DNA of 64,000 bases from Treponema denticola ATCC 35405 (GTDB lineage: Bacteria; Spirochaetota; Spirochaetia; Treponematales; Treponemataceae), in the NCBI RefSeq assembly GCF_000008185.1, contig NC_002967.9, positions 1 to 64,000 on the forward strand, in the 5' to 3' direction. The notes below the pieces were generated by a model that was not told the origin of the DNA, searched no databases, and saw only the letters and a program-made list of their open reading frames with translations. Of this stretch, positions 51,750-60,162 are shown one piece after another. Within the stretch, counting starts at the first letter, position 1. Every line of letters starts with the position of its first letter. The translations under genes and the position numbers were made by a program.

Positions 51750-53222
51750 CTAAGGATTGGGAAGCAGCTCTACAAAATCGGTAGAAACTTTTTCGTTGAA
51801 TTTTTTATCGTGTTCTACCAAGATAACCGTAGGGCCGTACTTTAAAATCATCCTTTCTATTTGAAGACGCGAAATAATATCGATATAGTTTAAAGGCTCG
51901 TCCCAGATATAGAAATGGGCCGACTCGCAGATTGAGCGTGTAAGCAGCACCTTCTTCTTTTGACCGCTTGAATAGGTTTCCATATTCTTGTCAAAATTGT
52001 CCTGCGGAAAATTCAGCTTTCTTAAAGTTGTCAAAAAAACGGTTTTATCTATATTGCTTTCTTCGATAAAATCAAAAAGCTGTCCCTTTAGAAAATCGAA
52101 ATTTTGAGGGATATAAGAAATTTTTAAGTCTTGTGCTTTTTTTAAGGTTCCTGAGAATTCTATTTTTTCTCCCATCAGCAATTTTAAAATACTCGACTTA
52201 CCCGCACCGTTTTTTCCGTTAAGGCTTAAAACGCCTCCGGCTTCAATGGAAAAATCAACCGGTGAAAATATATTCTTTTTGCCATAAGAAACCGAAAGTG
52301 CGGAAGCTTCTATAAGATGCTTTGCGTGATGAGTGAGCGGCCTCATCGGAATGTCTTCAATTGTTTCGATATTTTTTAAAAGTTTTTCCTTTTCGGCGAC
52401 AGCCTTGTCTGCATTGCGCTCAATGCTCTTTGCCCTCTTCATCATTTTTGAAGCCTTATGTGATACATAGCCCCTATCATAGATCCATTGCCCATGTTTA
52501 CTTTTTTCTTTTAAGTCAGACCAGCCTGCTTTTTGACGGGCAGCAGCCTTAAGGCGCTTTATTTCTTTGCGGAGCTGAATGTTTTTTTCAATCTCAAAAT
52601 TGTCCTGTTTGATTTTATTTTCTTCCCATGTGTCATAGTTTCCGTTTTGAACATAGATATTATTTTTTTCGATTGTTAAAACATGGTCAACCGTCCGATT
52701 TAAAAAATCCCTGTCATGTGAAACAAGAATAAAGCCTTTTTTATTTTTTAAGTAATCGGCGACGGCAGCTCGGCCGTAAACATCTAAGTGGTTTGTAGGC
52801 TCATCAATCAGTATAAAAGAGTTTTCATGCAAAAACATAGCAGCAAGTAGAACCTTAATCTGTTCGCCTGAACTTAAAGTCTTGAAGGGCCTATCAGCAA
52901 TTTCGGAAGAAGCTTTCAATAGGGAAAGCTCGCAATCGAGCTGCCAGCCTTCGATATGAGGCAGACGGGAAAGAACGATCTCGCGGGTAGTATTCTTTTC
53001 TTCAAGGACATAGGGGAAATATTCGAAACTCACAGGAGAAATAATTTTACCTGAGTATTCGAGTTTGTTTTGGAGTAAATTTAAAAAAGTTGTCTTCCCG
53101 TAGCCGTTTCTTCCTATAAGTCCCAGCTTCCAATCCGTGTCCAACTGTAAATTAAGATTTTCAAAAACAGGTTCCGCCGAACCGTAATATGCAAAAGTTA
53201 CATTTTTAACATCTATCAACAT
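51750..53222 (-). CDS. ABC-F protein, Lsa-type ribosomal protection family
   Basis: 490 residues from the ATG at 53222 (AAGGAA about 6 nt before it); the frame has another ATG two codons earlier. There are two ATP-binding cassettes without membrane segments: GRNGYGKTT/LSSGEQ/LIDEPTNHLD and GKNGAGKSS/YSSGQKKK/WDEPLNYID, separated by a charged interdomain linker (about 195-280). The opening VKNVTFAYYGS...FENL and DTDWKLGLIGRNG are characteristic of the Lsa/Vga resistance group. Relatives displace lincosamides, streptogramin A and pleuromutilins from the ribosome. Whether this one confers resistance or is a housekeeping translation factor is not clear. Confidence 0.85.
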   Translation of the reverse strand: MLIDVKNVTFAYYGSAEPVFENLNLQLDTDWKLGLIGRNGYGKTTFLNLLQNKLEYSGKIISPVSFEYFPYVLEEKNTTREIVLSRLPHIEGWQLDCELSLLKASSEIADRPFKTLSSGEQIKVLLAAMFLHENSFILIDEPTNHLDVYGRAAVADYLKNKKGFILVSHDRDFLNRTVDHVLTIEKNNIYVQNGNYDTWEENKIKQDNFEIEKNIQLRKEIKRLKAAARQKAGWSDLKEKSKHGQWIYDRGYVSHKASKMMKRAKSIERNADKAVAEKEKLLKNIETIEDIPMRPLTHHAKHLIEASALSVSYGKKNIFSPVDFSIEAGGVLSLNGKNGAGKSSILKLLMGEKIEFSGTLKKAQDLKISYIPQNFDFLKGQLFDFIEESNIDKTVFLTTLRKLNFPQDNFDKNMETYSSGQKKKVLLTRSICESAHFYIWDEPLNYIDIISRLQIERMILKYGPTVILVEHDKKFNEKVSTDFVELLPNP

Positions 53223-53358
53223 AAACATTCCTTAAAATTAATATTAGTTTTGAGACAATATGATTTTAAATTCTAAGAAAGTTTAGTTATTCATTTTAGA
53301 TGCTAAAAACTCCTTTTGATAAAAGATTTGTTATTGATTGTATTGACTATACCATAAA

Positions 53359-55203
53359 CTAATTTCTTATGTCAAGTTCTTCTTCAACAAAGTTTTTTCT
53401 TTGGCTGTTATAAAGTTCCGCAAATAAACCGTTTTGGGCTAAGAGGCTTTCAAAGTTTCCTTTTTCAATTACACGGCCCGAATCGATTACGATTATATCG
53501 CTGCAGGATTTTATGCTTCCCATTCTATGAGTTACGATAAGAGAGATTTTTCCTTTACCCTGCATAAGAATGCTTTCGATAAATTCGTTTTCGGCTATTG
53601 GATCTATTGCAGAGGTAGGTTCGTCAAAAAATATTATATCGCTTTTTTTGATAAAGGAACGAAGAGCTGCAAGCCTCTGCCTTTGTCCGCCTGAAAATTC
53701 TTTGCCGTTGTATTGCATTCCCAAAACGAGGAAATAATTATTTTCAAGTTTCTTTTCAAAGTCTTTCCCTAAATATTTAACCTTTTCTATCTTTTCTTTT
53801 TCTTCTTCCTCAGAGTGTTCAGGTTTTACAAAAATGTTTTCATCTACAGTGTAGCCTGAATAAACGGCAAAATCTTGGAATACTGCCGATAGCCTTTCCC
53901 GATATGAATCCATATCCAAATCAGAAAGATTATATTTGCCGTTTATTATGACACTCCCTTCTTGGGGCGTGTAAAAGCCCGTTAAAAGTTTTATCAGAGT
54001 AGTTTTACCGCTGCCGTTCTTTCCTACAACCGCATAAGTTTTTTTACCGTCTATAAAAAGAGATAAATCTTTTATTGCATAATCGCTTATATCGTTTCCG
54101 TCATTGTCGAATTCCTTTCCTCTATAAGCAAAGCGGACATTCTTTAATTCGATGGATTCTATTTTTTCGTTTAAGATTATCCGCTCGGATTGTTCAACAT
54201 CTTCAATACCCCGATGTTTCCCGGTCCAATCCATAATATCAAAATAGTTTTGAAAGTACCCCATTATCGTAAAATACCATCTTCCGTACATAGCCAAATC
54301 CTGTATTTCGTATTGGGTATACATAAAGGCTTGTACATAACCTGCTACGGCCCCGACGGCAATTCTTTTTTTTACGACAATAAAAATCATTAAGAAAAAT
54401 AAGGTTATCATAATCAGGGCGGAAACAAAACTTGTAATTAATTGAAAGGCCAATCCCTTATGAGCAATTTTGATAAAACTTTTTAAGTATTCATCTCTTA
54501 TGCTCAAATAAGTATTTTTAAAGTTTTTGGCAAAGCCGAATAAAAAATTATCCTTTGCTTTTTCACCTTCAAGTCCGTGCTTGATGTATGTAGCCATCTT
54601 CAGCCTCTTATCTTGAAGTTTTTCGGTTTCGGCCCACTGAACTCTTCCCGCCTTTTGCGAAATTAAAAATACAGGCAGGGTTGAAAAAATCATCAAAATC
54701 GGCAAAAGATAATCGATCGAAAACAAAACTGCAAACATGCTTATTAAATTTACAATGCGCTGAAAATTTAAAATGATATTAAAAACATAGTTTTGAGGTC
54801 TTACCTGTAATTGTTCTCTTACCATATCGACCTTTACTAGGTTTTCTCTTTTTTCAAAAAAAGAAAGATCGGTAAGGCCTGCCAGTTTTTCGGATAGACC
54901 AGTCATAATGGATGCAGAAAATTTTTCATTTATGAGGGCATTTAAGGTACCTTGAAGTTTTACGGCTAATTCGGAAGCTAGGGAGATAACAGCCCAAGCT
55001 GCCAAAAGCTTAAAAATCTTTCCAAAGGCGATTTCCGCTGAGCTTTGCAAAAGATCAGCAATTAAGTCTATAAGCTTCATCGAAATAAAAATTCTCAAAG
55101 ACGGGAAAACACCCAAGGCAAGGGTAAGCATAATTACGGCACTTACCCTGAAAGGTGAGGCCTTAAAAAACAAAATAAAAGTTCGTATAAATTTAGACTT
55201 CAT
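53359..55203 (-). CDS. ABC exporter, fused permease-ATPase
   Basis: 614 residues with six membrane helices (about 15-320) and a nucleotide domain with GKNGSGKTT, signature FSGGQRQRL, Walker B IIFFDEPTSAIDP and VTHRMGS. All functional motifs are present, so a homodimer would have two active sites. It is a separate gene from the pair near 35 kb, and the cargo is unknown. There is a terminator from the histidine-degradation unit just upstream and no Shine-Dalgarno sequence at the ATG at 55203, so the exact start is less certain. Confidence 0.87.
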   Translation of the reverse strand: MKSKFIRTFILFFKASPFRVSAVIMLTLALGVFPSLRIFISMKLIDLIADLLQSSAEIAFGKIFKLLAAWAVISLASELAVKLQGTLNALINEKFSASIMTGLSEKLAGLTDLSFFEKRENLVKVDMVREQLQVRPQNYVFNIILNFQRIVNLISMFAVLFSIDYLLPILMIFSTLPVFLISQKAGRVQWAETEKLQDKRLKMATYIKHGLEGEKAKDNFLFGFAKNFKNTYLSIRDEYLKSFIKIAHKGLAFQLITSFVSALIMITLFFLMIFIVVKKRIAVGAVAGYVQAFMYTQYEIQDLAMYGRWYFTIMGYFQNYFDIMDWTGKHRGIEDVEQSERIILNEKIESIELKNVRFAYRGKEFDNDGNDISDYAIKDLSLFIDGKKTYAVVGKNGSGKTTLIKLLTGFYTPQEGSVIINGKYNLSDLDMDSYRERLSAVFQDFAVYSGYTVDENIFVKPEHSEEEEKEKIEKVKYLGKDFEKKLENNYFLVLGMQYNGKEFSGGQRQRLAALRSFIKKSDIIFFDEPTSAIDPIAENEFIESILMQGKGKISLIVTHRMGSIKSCSDIIVIDSGRVIEKGNFESLLAQNGLFAELYNSQRKNFVEEELDIRN

Positions 55204-55224
55204 TCTATATCATTATTTTGCTTC

Positions 55225-55260
55225 AAAAAGGCAGGCTTCTTTTTTGAAGCTTGCCTTTTT
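55225..55260 (-). terminator. terminator of the hutI-cyclodeaminase unit
   Basis: AAAAAGGCAGGCTTC (55225-55239) and GAAGCTTGCCTTTTT (55246-55260) pair with one mismatch, ending in a T-run on the minus strand. It lies between the cyclodeaminase gene and the ABC exporter gene. Confidence 0.7.
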
Positions 55261-55297
55261 TATTTAGGTTAAAGCTAAATTTCGTGAAACTTTAAAC

Positions 55298-55939
55298 CTA
55301 TTCAATCTTAGAATAGATTGTTTTTAAAATTTCGGTCTTTAGCTTTTCACCTTCTTCGAGCATCTTATTGCACTCAGCCCTTGTTTTTTCGCAGAGGGAT
55401 GCATCATCGATTCCGCCTAGATTTATCTTAACGTTTAATATAGCACCTTCCAAACCGGAGCGGGCATTAAGGGCTGCAACACCGGCATCGGAAGCGGCAT
55501 TTTTGTTTCCGTGAAGGGCAACAATGGGTAAAAAGCGCAGCACATCCAAACAGGTCTTAGCTGTTTCAAGCGGAACCTGCATTGCCACGACAGTAGCATC
55601 GGACATAGCCTTGCTGCGCTTTGCCTTTTGCTCATCGGTGTCCTTGGGCAGCTTTAAGGCTTCCATAAAGGCGTTAAAGGCCTGTGTGTCTTCATCAATG
55701 ATTTCGACCAATCGTTTTTGAGCCTTTTCTAATTTAGGGAGCTGAGCCTTAAATTCTTCTTGAGTTTTTTCGTCAAGAGAAGCAAAGGCTTTTTTTCCTG
55801 TTGTCAAGCGGATAACCATCTGACCGAGGGCCGAGGCTAGAGAACCTGCCAAGGCAGAAACGGAACCGCCTCCGGGGGCCGGAGAATCGCTGGCTGTTTC
55901 GTCAACAAAAGCACTTACCGTCATCTTTACTAATTCCAT
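55298..55939 (-). CDS. formiminotetrahydrofolate cyclodeaminase
   Basis: 213 residues of the FTCD C-terminal (cyclodeaminase) family. The opening VDETASDSPAPGGGSVSALAGSLASALG is the signature region (residues about 11-38). The family converts 5-formimino-THF to 5,10-methenyl-THF and ammonia and acts as a helical dimer or octamer. It lies 70 bp downstream of hutI, so the two act in histidine (or formiminoglutamate) breakdown. The gene that transfers the formimino group to THF is not in the window. AGGAGATAT precedes the ATG. Confidence 0.9.
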   Translation of the reverse strand: MELVKMTVSAFVDETASDSPAPGGGSVSALAGSLASALGQMVIRLTTGKKAFASLDEKTQEEFKAQLPKLEKAQKRLVEIIDEDTQAFNAFMEALKLPKDTDEQKAKRSKAMSDATVVAMQVPLETAKTCLDVLRFLPIVALHGNKNAASDAGVAALNARSGLEGAILNVKINLGGIDDASLCEKTRAECNKMLEEGEKLKTEILKTIYSKIE

Positions 55940-56009
55940 AAAATATCTCCTATTTATTCAAATTATTTTTGTTCAAATTAATTAACTTCAAGTATTACAA
56001 CTAAAAAAA

Positions 56010-57251
56010 TCAGTTCTTATAAACAAGCCGGCCCTTTTCGGCAACAAGCTTTCCCTTTTTCCAAACCTGATCGACGGAATTTACACCGAAATGATAAACA
56101 AGGAAATCTATATTCGGGGCATCAAAGATAACAAGGTCAGCCTGCTTTCCTTCTTCGATGCTGCCTATAGTTTTTTCACGATCTATTGCATAAGCTGCAT
56201 TTATTGTAACGCCGCGTAAAATCTGTGCAGGTAAAAGTTTCATCTTATAACAGGCAGCCCACATGGCCATTTGCAGGTTTTCTGTCGGGCTGCTTCCGGG
56301 GTTGTAATCGGTTGCAAGGGCGACCCTTACGCCTTCTTCAATCATCTTTTTTGCAGGTGCATAAATAGGCGACATCAAAAAGAAAGAAGTCGCAGGGAGA
56401 AGAACGGCAACCGTTCCCGATTTTGCAAGAGCCGTAATGCCCTCGTCGGATATAGCCATCAAGTGCTCGGCTGAGTGAGCATTCATCTTTGCTGCAAGCT
56501 CCGCTCCCTTTAAAGGAATAATCTCATCGGCATGAAGTTTCAGCTTAAAACCTAAGTCGGCAGCGGCCTTCATTATTCTTTCGGTTTCTTCTACGGAAAA
56601 AATCTTGTCTTCACAAAAGGCATCGGAGAATTCCGCCAAGCCGCGTTTTTTAACCTCGGGCATAACCTCTTCTATCATAAACTTGATATAGCCTTCCTTG
56701 TTGTCCTTAAATTCGGGCGGGGTTGCATGAGCACCCATATAGGTTGAAACAATGTCGATTGGGTGGTTTTTATTCAGATAAGAATTTATTTCGAGACACT
56801 TAATTTCGGTTTCCATGTCGAGGCCGTAACCGCTTTTCGATTCGGCGGTGGTTGTACCGTGAATAAGCATTCGGTCAAGGCTAGTCAAAGCTTTTTGCGT
56901 CAACTCTTCTTTTGAAGCTGCTCTGGTAGCTCTTACAGTGCTGAAGATACCGCCGCCGCTTGCATGGATTTCAAGATAAGTTTTTCCTGCAAGTTTCATT
57001 GCAAGCTCATGTTCGCGTGAACCGCCGTGCACCAAGTGTGTGTGTGCATCGACAAGCCCTGCCGTAATAGTCTTTCCCCGTGCATCTATTATTTTTTCGG
57101 CTTGGCTTTTTAAACTTTCGGGAGCATCTCCCTTGCCCACCTTTTGAATGAGGCCGTTTTCTACAACGATGTAGCCGGCAAAAGCCTTATCAAAGTCTAC
57201 CCCTTTTTTTTCGGTAGAAGAAAAAATACTGTCGCTTATAAATAAAGTCAT
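56010..57251 (-). CDS. hutI: imidazolonepropionase
   Basis: HutI opens the imidazolone ring in the third step of histidine degradation, giving N-formimino-L-glutamate. The 413-residue amidohydrolase has the metal motif DAHTHLVHGGSR near 64-75, the substrate-binding GGGIFSTV segment near 100, the HADE motif near 240, a conserved ATDYNPGS (metal Asp) near 315 and the C-terminal composite domain. GGAGG is 7 nt before the ATG. hutH and hutU are not in the window, so the substrate supply lies elsewhere. Confidence 0.95.
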   Translation of the reverse strand: MTLFISDSIFSSTEKKGVDFDKAFAGYIVVENGLIQKVGKGDAPESLKSQAEKIIDARGKTITAGLVDAHTHLVHGGSREHELAMKLAGKTYLEIHASGGGIFSTVRATRAASKEELTQKALTSLDRMLIHGTTTAESKSGYGLDMETEIKCLEINSYLNKNHPIDIVSTYMGAHATPPEFKDNKEGYIKFMIEEVMPEVKKRGLAEFSDAFCEDKIFSVEETERIMKAAADLGFKLKLHADEIIPLKGAELAAKMNAHSAEHLMAISDEGITALAKSGTVAVLLPATSFFLMSPIYAPAKKMIEEGVRVALATDYNPGSSPTENLQMAMWAACYKMKLLPAQILRGVTINAAYAIDREKTIGSIEEGKQADLVIFDAPNIDFLVYHFGVNSVDQVWKKGKLVAEKGRLVYKN

Positions 57252-57276
57252 CTTGAATCCTCCATAAAAAATAAGA

Positions 57277-57912
57277 TTAGTTTATAAAATATCTTAAAAT
57301 ATCTTTTTGGTTTAAGTTCACGGCATTGTTTATAAATTTAAAAATATCGTCTTCCTTAAATTTATTTAAGGTATTAAAAAAGGTGAGAGGATTTTTTAAT
57401 TCATTTATATTATTTAAACCTGCAGCTTCAAGAGAATAATCGGCAAGGCCGCCGTAATTTTCGAATTTCCAATCTTCCGTCATACTAAAAAGAGCTCTAC
57501 CATTTTTATCGAAAAAAACGGAATAATTTTTTTTATCGTTAGGATTATACTTGTTTTTTACATTGCCGTTCCATTTTAGCGGGAAACAATCCGCATCAAA
57601 ACCGGCTTCCTTTACCTTCTCACGAATTGCTTTTTCAATACCGTCGGAAACGACTATAATTTGAAATTGATCTTTTAAACCGGCGTTTTCAGAAGTCTTT
57701 TTATAATAAGAAGCAGCTTTTTTATAGGCTGCCGATTTTAAGGCATCGCTGTCATCCGCAAAAATCAGCCATGTTACGGTATAACCCCTTAAATCTTCAT
57801 CTTTTATCTGTTTAATTATTTCGGTTTCTTTGGCTAAAGAATCCAAAAGTTCACATCCTGTAAGAATAAATACAAGAATAGTCATAAAAAAAACGGTTTT
57901 AATTTTTTTCAT
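57277..57912 (-). CDS. exported lipoprotein, thioredoxin-fold-like
   Basis: 211 residues. The ATG at 57912 has GGAGG just before it and starts a type II signal peptide with lipobox ILTGC (Cys near residue 21). The longer frame to 58011 has no ribosome site. After the anchor, strand-helix alternation (TWLIFADDS, then QFQIIVVSDG, then YSVFFDKNGRALF) resembles a thioredoxin- or redoxin-like fold but without a CxxC motif. There is one cysteine (near 125) besides the anchor. The gene is 25 bp upstream of hutI. Function unknown; fold call tentative. Confidence 0.68.
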   Translation of the reverse strand: MKKIKTVFFMTILVFILTGCELLDSLAKETEIIKQIKDEDLRGYTVTWLIFADDSDALKSAAYKKAASYYKKTSENAGLKDQFQIIVVSDGIEKAIREKVKEAGFDADCFPLKWNGNVKNKYNPNDKKNYSVFFDKNGRALFSMTEDWKFENYGGLADYSLEAAGLNNINELKNPLTFFNTLNKFKEDDIFKFINNAVNLNQKDILRYFIN

Positions 57913-57993
57913 TTTTACCTCCGCAATCAGCGGAGATAGGATAGCATTAAAGAAGATGTTTTTCAATAGGGCTTTTGAAAATAGGCGGGCAAT

Positions 57994-58260
57994 TACTGCG
58001 TCGTTACACAAAAGCGAATGCTCAACGTACAGGAAGTACGCCTACGCTTTATTTTCGACTATCTCTTTGCACCTGCTCCGACTATTTGCAAAAGAACTGT
58101 CAGTACTGCGTTACTCCACAAAAAACAGTATTCGACGTACAGGAAGTACGCCTACGCTTTATTTTCGGCTATCTCCTTGCATCTACTCTGCCTATTTGCA
58201 AAAGTACTGTCAGTGCTGCGTTACTCCACAAAAAACAGTCCTCAACGTATACTCGATACG
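57994..58260. repeat. 110-bp tandem repeat, about 2.4 copies, with an internal hairpin
   Basis: Within the gene-free stretch 57913-58288, a 110-bp unit begins at 57994, 58104 and 58214, the third copy running out near 58260. Copies 1 and 2 hold CGTAC-AGGAA-GTACG (first at 58026-58040), and the truncated third copy holds CGTAT-ACTCG-ATACG (58246-58260), so the stem is kept although bases changed. The rest of the gap is the leader of the lipoprotein gene and AT-rich sequence. It lies beside the second Rpn nuclease gene. Open frames through it are an effect of the repeat. Confidence 0.85.
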
Positions 58261-58288
58261 CATGCGTCCGCCACGGATGGCGGTGGGT

Positions 58289-59179
58289 TCAAATGCTTTG
58301 CACTTCTTCTTTGCTGAGGCCGGTAACTTCTGCTATATTCTCAATCGATAACCCTAAGCGGAATAAATTTCTTGCTGTTTCAAGTTTAGTTTGGTAGGCT
58401 CCTTGTTTAATGCCTTCTTTTCTGCCATTTATTTCTCCCTGCAAGATTCCCTCTTGATAACCCATATGTTTCCAAGAGGCTTTGTCATGTTCATATTTCA
58501 TTCGGTTTTCATAGAGCCACTTCTCTTTTGGACTCATTTCCATTATGTTTATTGTTGTATTGGCTTTTGCCATCATTTCAGAGTTTTCTGCTAACATATT
58601 CCTCACCTCCCCATCATCAGTTTCAATAAATTTCAACCAACTGTAAAGTTTCTTTTTCTTTTCATCCTGCTCAATGTTTTCTTGTTGTTCTTTAATTTTG
58701 GCTAAGTTTAAAAAGTGGATCTCAAGCTCATCGGAAAGCCTGTCGTTTATGTGCTTTTCTACCACATTATACTCACTGTGAATAAGATTATTTAAATCAA
58801 AGCCTTCACCCACTATATTTATTGTAATACATCTGGGCAGTTTTGTATATACTTCGCCCGTTTTCAAGTTTTCCGTATACATTTTAGCCCAGTAAAAGAT
58901 AGTACGCTGAACAAACTCGCTATTCCATCTGTTTTGAATTTCGATGTCGATAATTGTATTGTTTTTTAGGCGTAATTTCACATCTAAAACTCCTGTTTTG
59001 TCGCTTATTAAATCCTTATGGAGCTCCTTATCCAGAAGTTCCAAGTCTGCGATGTCTTCAGACGGAATGTCTAATATACATTCCAGTAAATCCTGAAGAA
59101 CATCTTTGTTTTCTTCCACTCCGAAGACTCGTTTAAATGCATAGTCGTTGCGGAGGGTAACCTTAAATAGTCGCTTCAT
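58289..59179 (-). CDS. Rpn-family PD-(D/E)XK nuclease / putative transposase, copy 2
   Basis: 296 residues from the ATG at 59179 (GGAGTTTTAT before it; the frame has one further ATG at 59191). It is the paralogue of the gene at 10014, sharing RNDYAFKRVFG, the aspartate in GVLDVKLRL, the DIEIQNRW strand, LKFIETDDGEVRNML and a similar coiled tail. The C-terminal tail has a short Gly-rich repeat (EGILQGEINGRKEGIKQG) typical of the family. The nuclease residues are kept. The upstream 95 bp matches the other copy, so the gene and its promoter were duplicated together. Confidence 0.88.
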   Translation of the reverse strand: MKRLFKVTLRNDYAFKRVFGVEENKDVLQDLLECILDIPSEDIADLELLDKELHKDLISDKTGVLDVKLRLKNNTIIDIEIQNRWNSEFVQRTIFYWAKMYTENLKTGEVYTKLPRCITINIVGEGFDLNNLIHSEYNVVEKHINDRLSDELEIHFLNLAKIKEQQENIEQDEKKKKLYSWLKFIETDDGEVRNMLAENSEMMAKANTTINIMEMSPKEKWLYENRMKYEHDKASWKHMGYQEGILQGEINGRKEGIKQGAYQTKLETARNLFRLGLSIENIAEVTGLSKEEVQSI

Positions 59180-59274
59180 ATAAAACTCCAATAAAATTAT
59201 TTAAAAGAGAAAAATCCTCCCCTTTCATAATTATTGTATGAAGAGTTTGCAATAAATAGTAAAATTTTAAAAAA
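59180..59274 (-). promoter_or_regulatory. conserved upstream region of Rpn copy 2
   Basis: The minus-strand sequence matches 9916-10013 upstream of Rpn copy 1, including a possible TTTACT (59258-59263), 19 bp, TACAAT (59233-59238), then ATTATGAAAGGGG and a T-rich leader. Confidence 0.5.
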
Positions 59275-59372
59275 TTAAATTTTATTTATTATTTATCCAC
59301 AAAGATACAAAGCGTTGAATTTATGCTCCATTTCCGAATTTTCCTTAGCGTTCTTTACGGTTTCCTTTTAAT

Positions 59373-60161
59373 TTAATCGGCTGTAAGAGCCTCACACCAT
59401 TTTTGCATACAGATACCGAAGGCAACGCTTACGTTTATCGAGGCCTTTATTCCGTACATAGGAATTGTGATAACCCGTCCTTGGGCTTTTTTTACGGCTT
59501 CGGGGCTGACCCCCAGTTCTTCCGAGCCGATAACGACAATTCCTTTCTTGGGGAATTCAAACTTTGAAATATCGGTGCCGCCCGTTTCAAGTACAATCAG
59601 CGGAAGATCGGGAAGGCTCTCAAGATCGGCCCTCTCCCACGGGAGATACTCGGTACATCCCATCGCCGTTCTTTTAGCCTTGGGACTGTCAGGGGAAACA
59701 CAATCATGAGACAAAAAAACTTTTTCAACTCCAAAAGATTCTGCTGTTCTAAAAATCGAACCTATGTTAAAAGGCGTCCGGATATCTTCGGCATAGACAT
59801 AAACCCCTTCAAAAAAAGTCCGTCTGAAATTTGCAATTTCATCGGCAGAGGAGTTAGGCAAAATCAAATCCCACTCGGCAGGTGTCGTATCAAGTTTTTT
59901 ATAAAGCTCGTATCTGACAAAATTGATAATTTTTCTTTTATCTTCTTCTTGAGGGTCTTCAATCCAATTTTGAACTTTTAAGGCAGAGACAGAATCCAAA
60001 TCGTCTAAAATAATTTTTAAAAGAGAACGCAGATAAAAGGCATCCAAGAATTCGTCTGCCTTATTTTGAACAAGTGCAGTTTCAGCCGATTCCAATATCC
60101 GCAATATTTTACGGCATCTTTGTTTTTGGGGTAAATTGTAAAGCTTAAAAATTTCAGGCAT
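59373..60161 (-). CDS. TrmH/SpoU-family RNA 2'-O-methyltransferase
   Basis: 262 residues. The C-terminal about 150 carry the three SpoU motifs: RTPFNIGSIFRTAE (motif 1, Arg near 127), GSEELGVSP (motif 2, near 208) and IPMYGIKASINVSVAFG (motif 3, near 232), which form the knotted SAM site. The N-terminal half is a separate helical RNA-binding region. It would methylate a ribose in tRNA or rRNA. The ATG is 1 nt after the stop of the dehydrogenase-fold gene, so the two are translated together. The RNA target is unknown. Confidence 0.87.
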   Translation of the reverse strand: MPEIFKLYNLPQKQRCRKILRILESAETALVQNKADEFLDAFYLRSLLKIILDDLDSVSALKVQNWIEDPQEEDKRKIINFVRYELYKKLDTTPAEWDLILPNSSADEIANFRRTFFEGVYVYAEDIRTPFNIGSIFRTAESFGVEKVFLSHDCVSPDSPKAKRTAMGCTEYLPWERADLESLPDLPLIVLETGGTDISKFEFPKKGIVVIGSEELGVSPEAVKKAQGRVITIPMYGIKASINVSVAFGICMQKWCEALTAD

Positions 60162-60162
60162 A

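Noticed and set aside
57975-58397. Overlapping rightward open frames of about 100-173 codons across the 110-bp repeat
   Set aside because: They arise from the tandem repeat, have no ribosome site and no protein-like composition.
59293-59301. A perfect TTATCCACA DnaA box
   Set aside because: Single isolated copy in an AT-rich gap far from dnaA; an origin needs a cluster, and one 9-mer can occur by chance in 64 kb.
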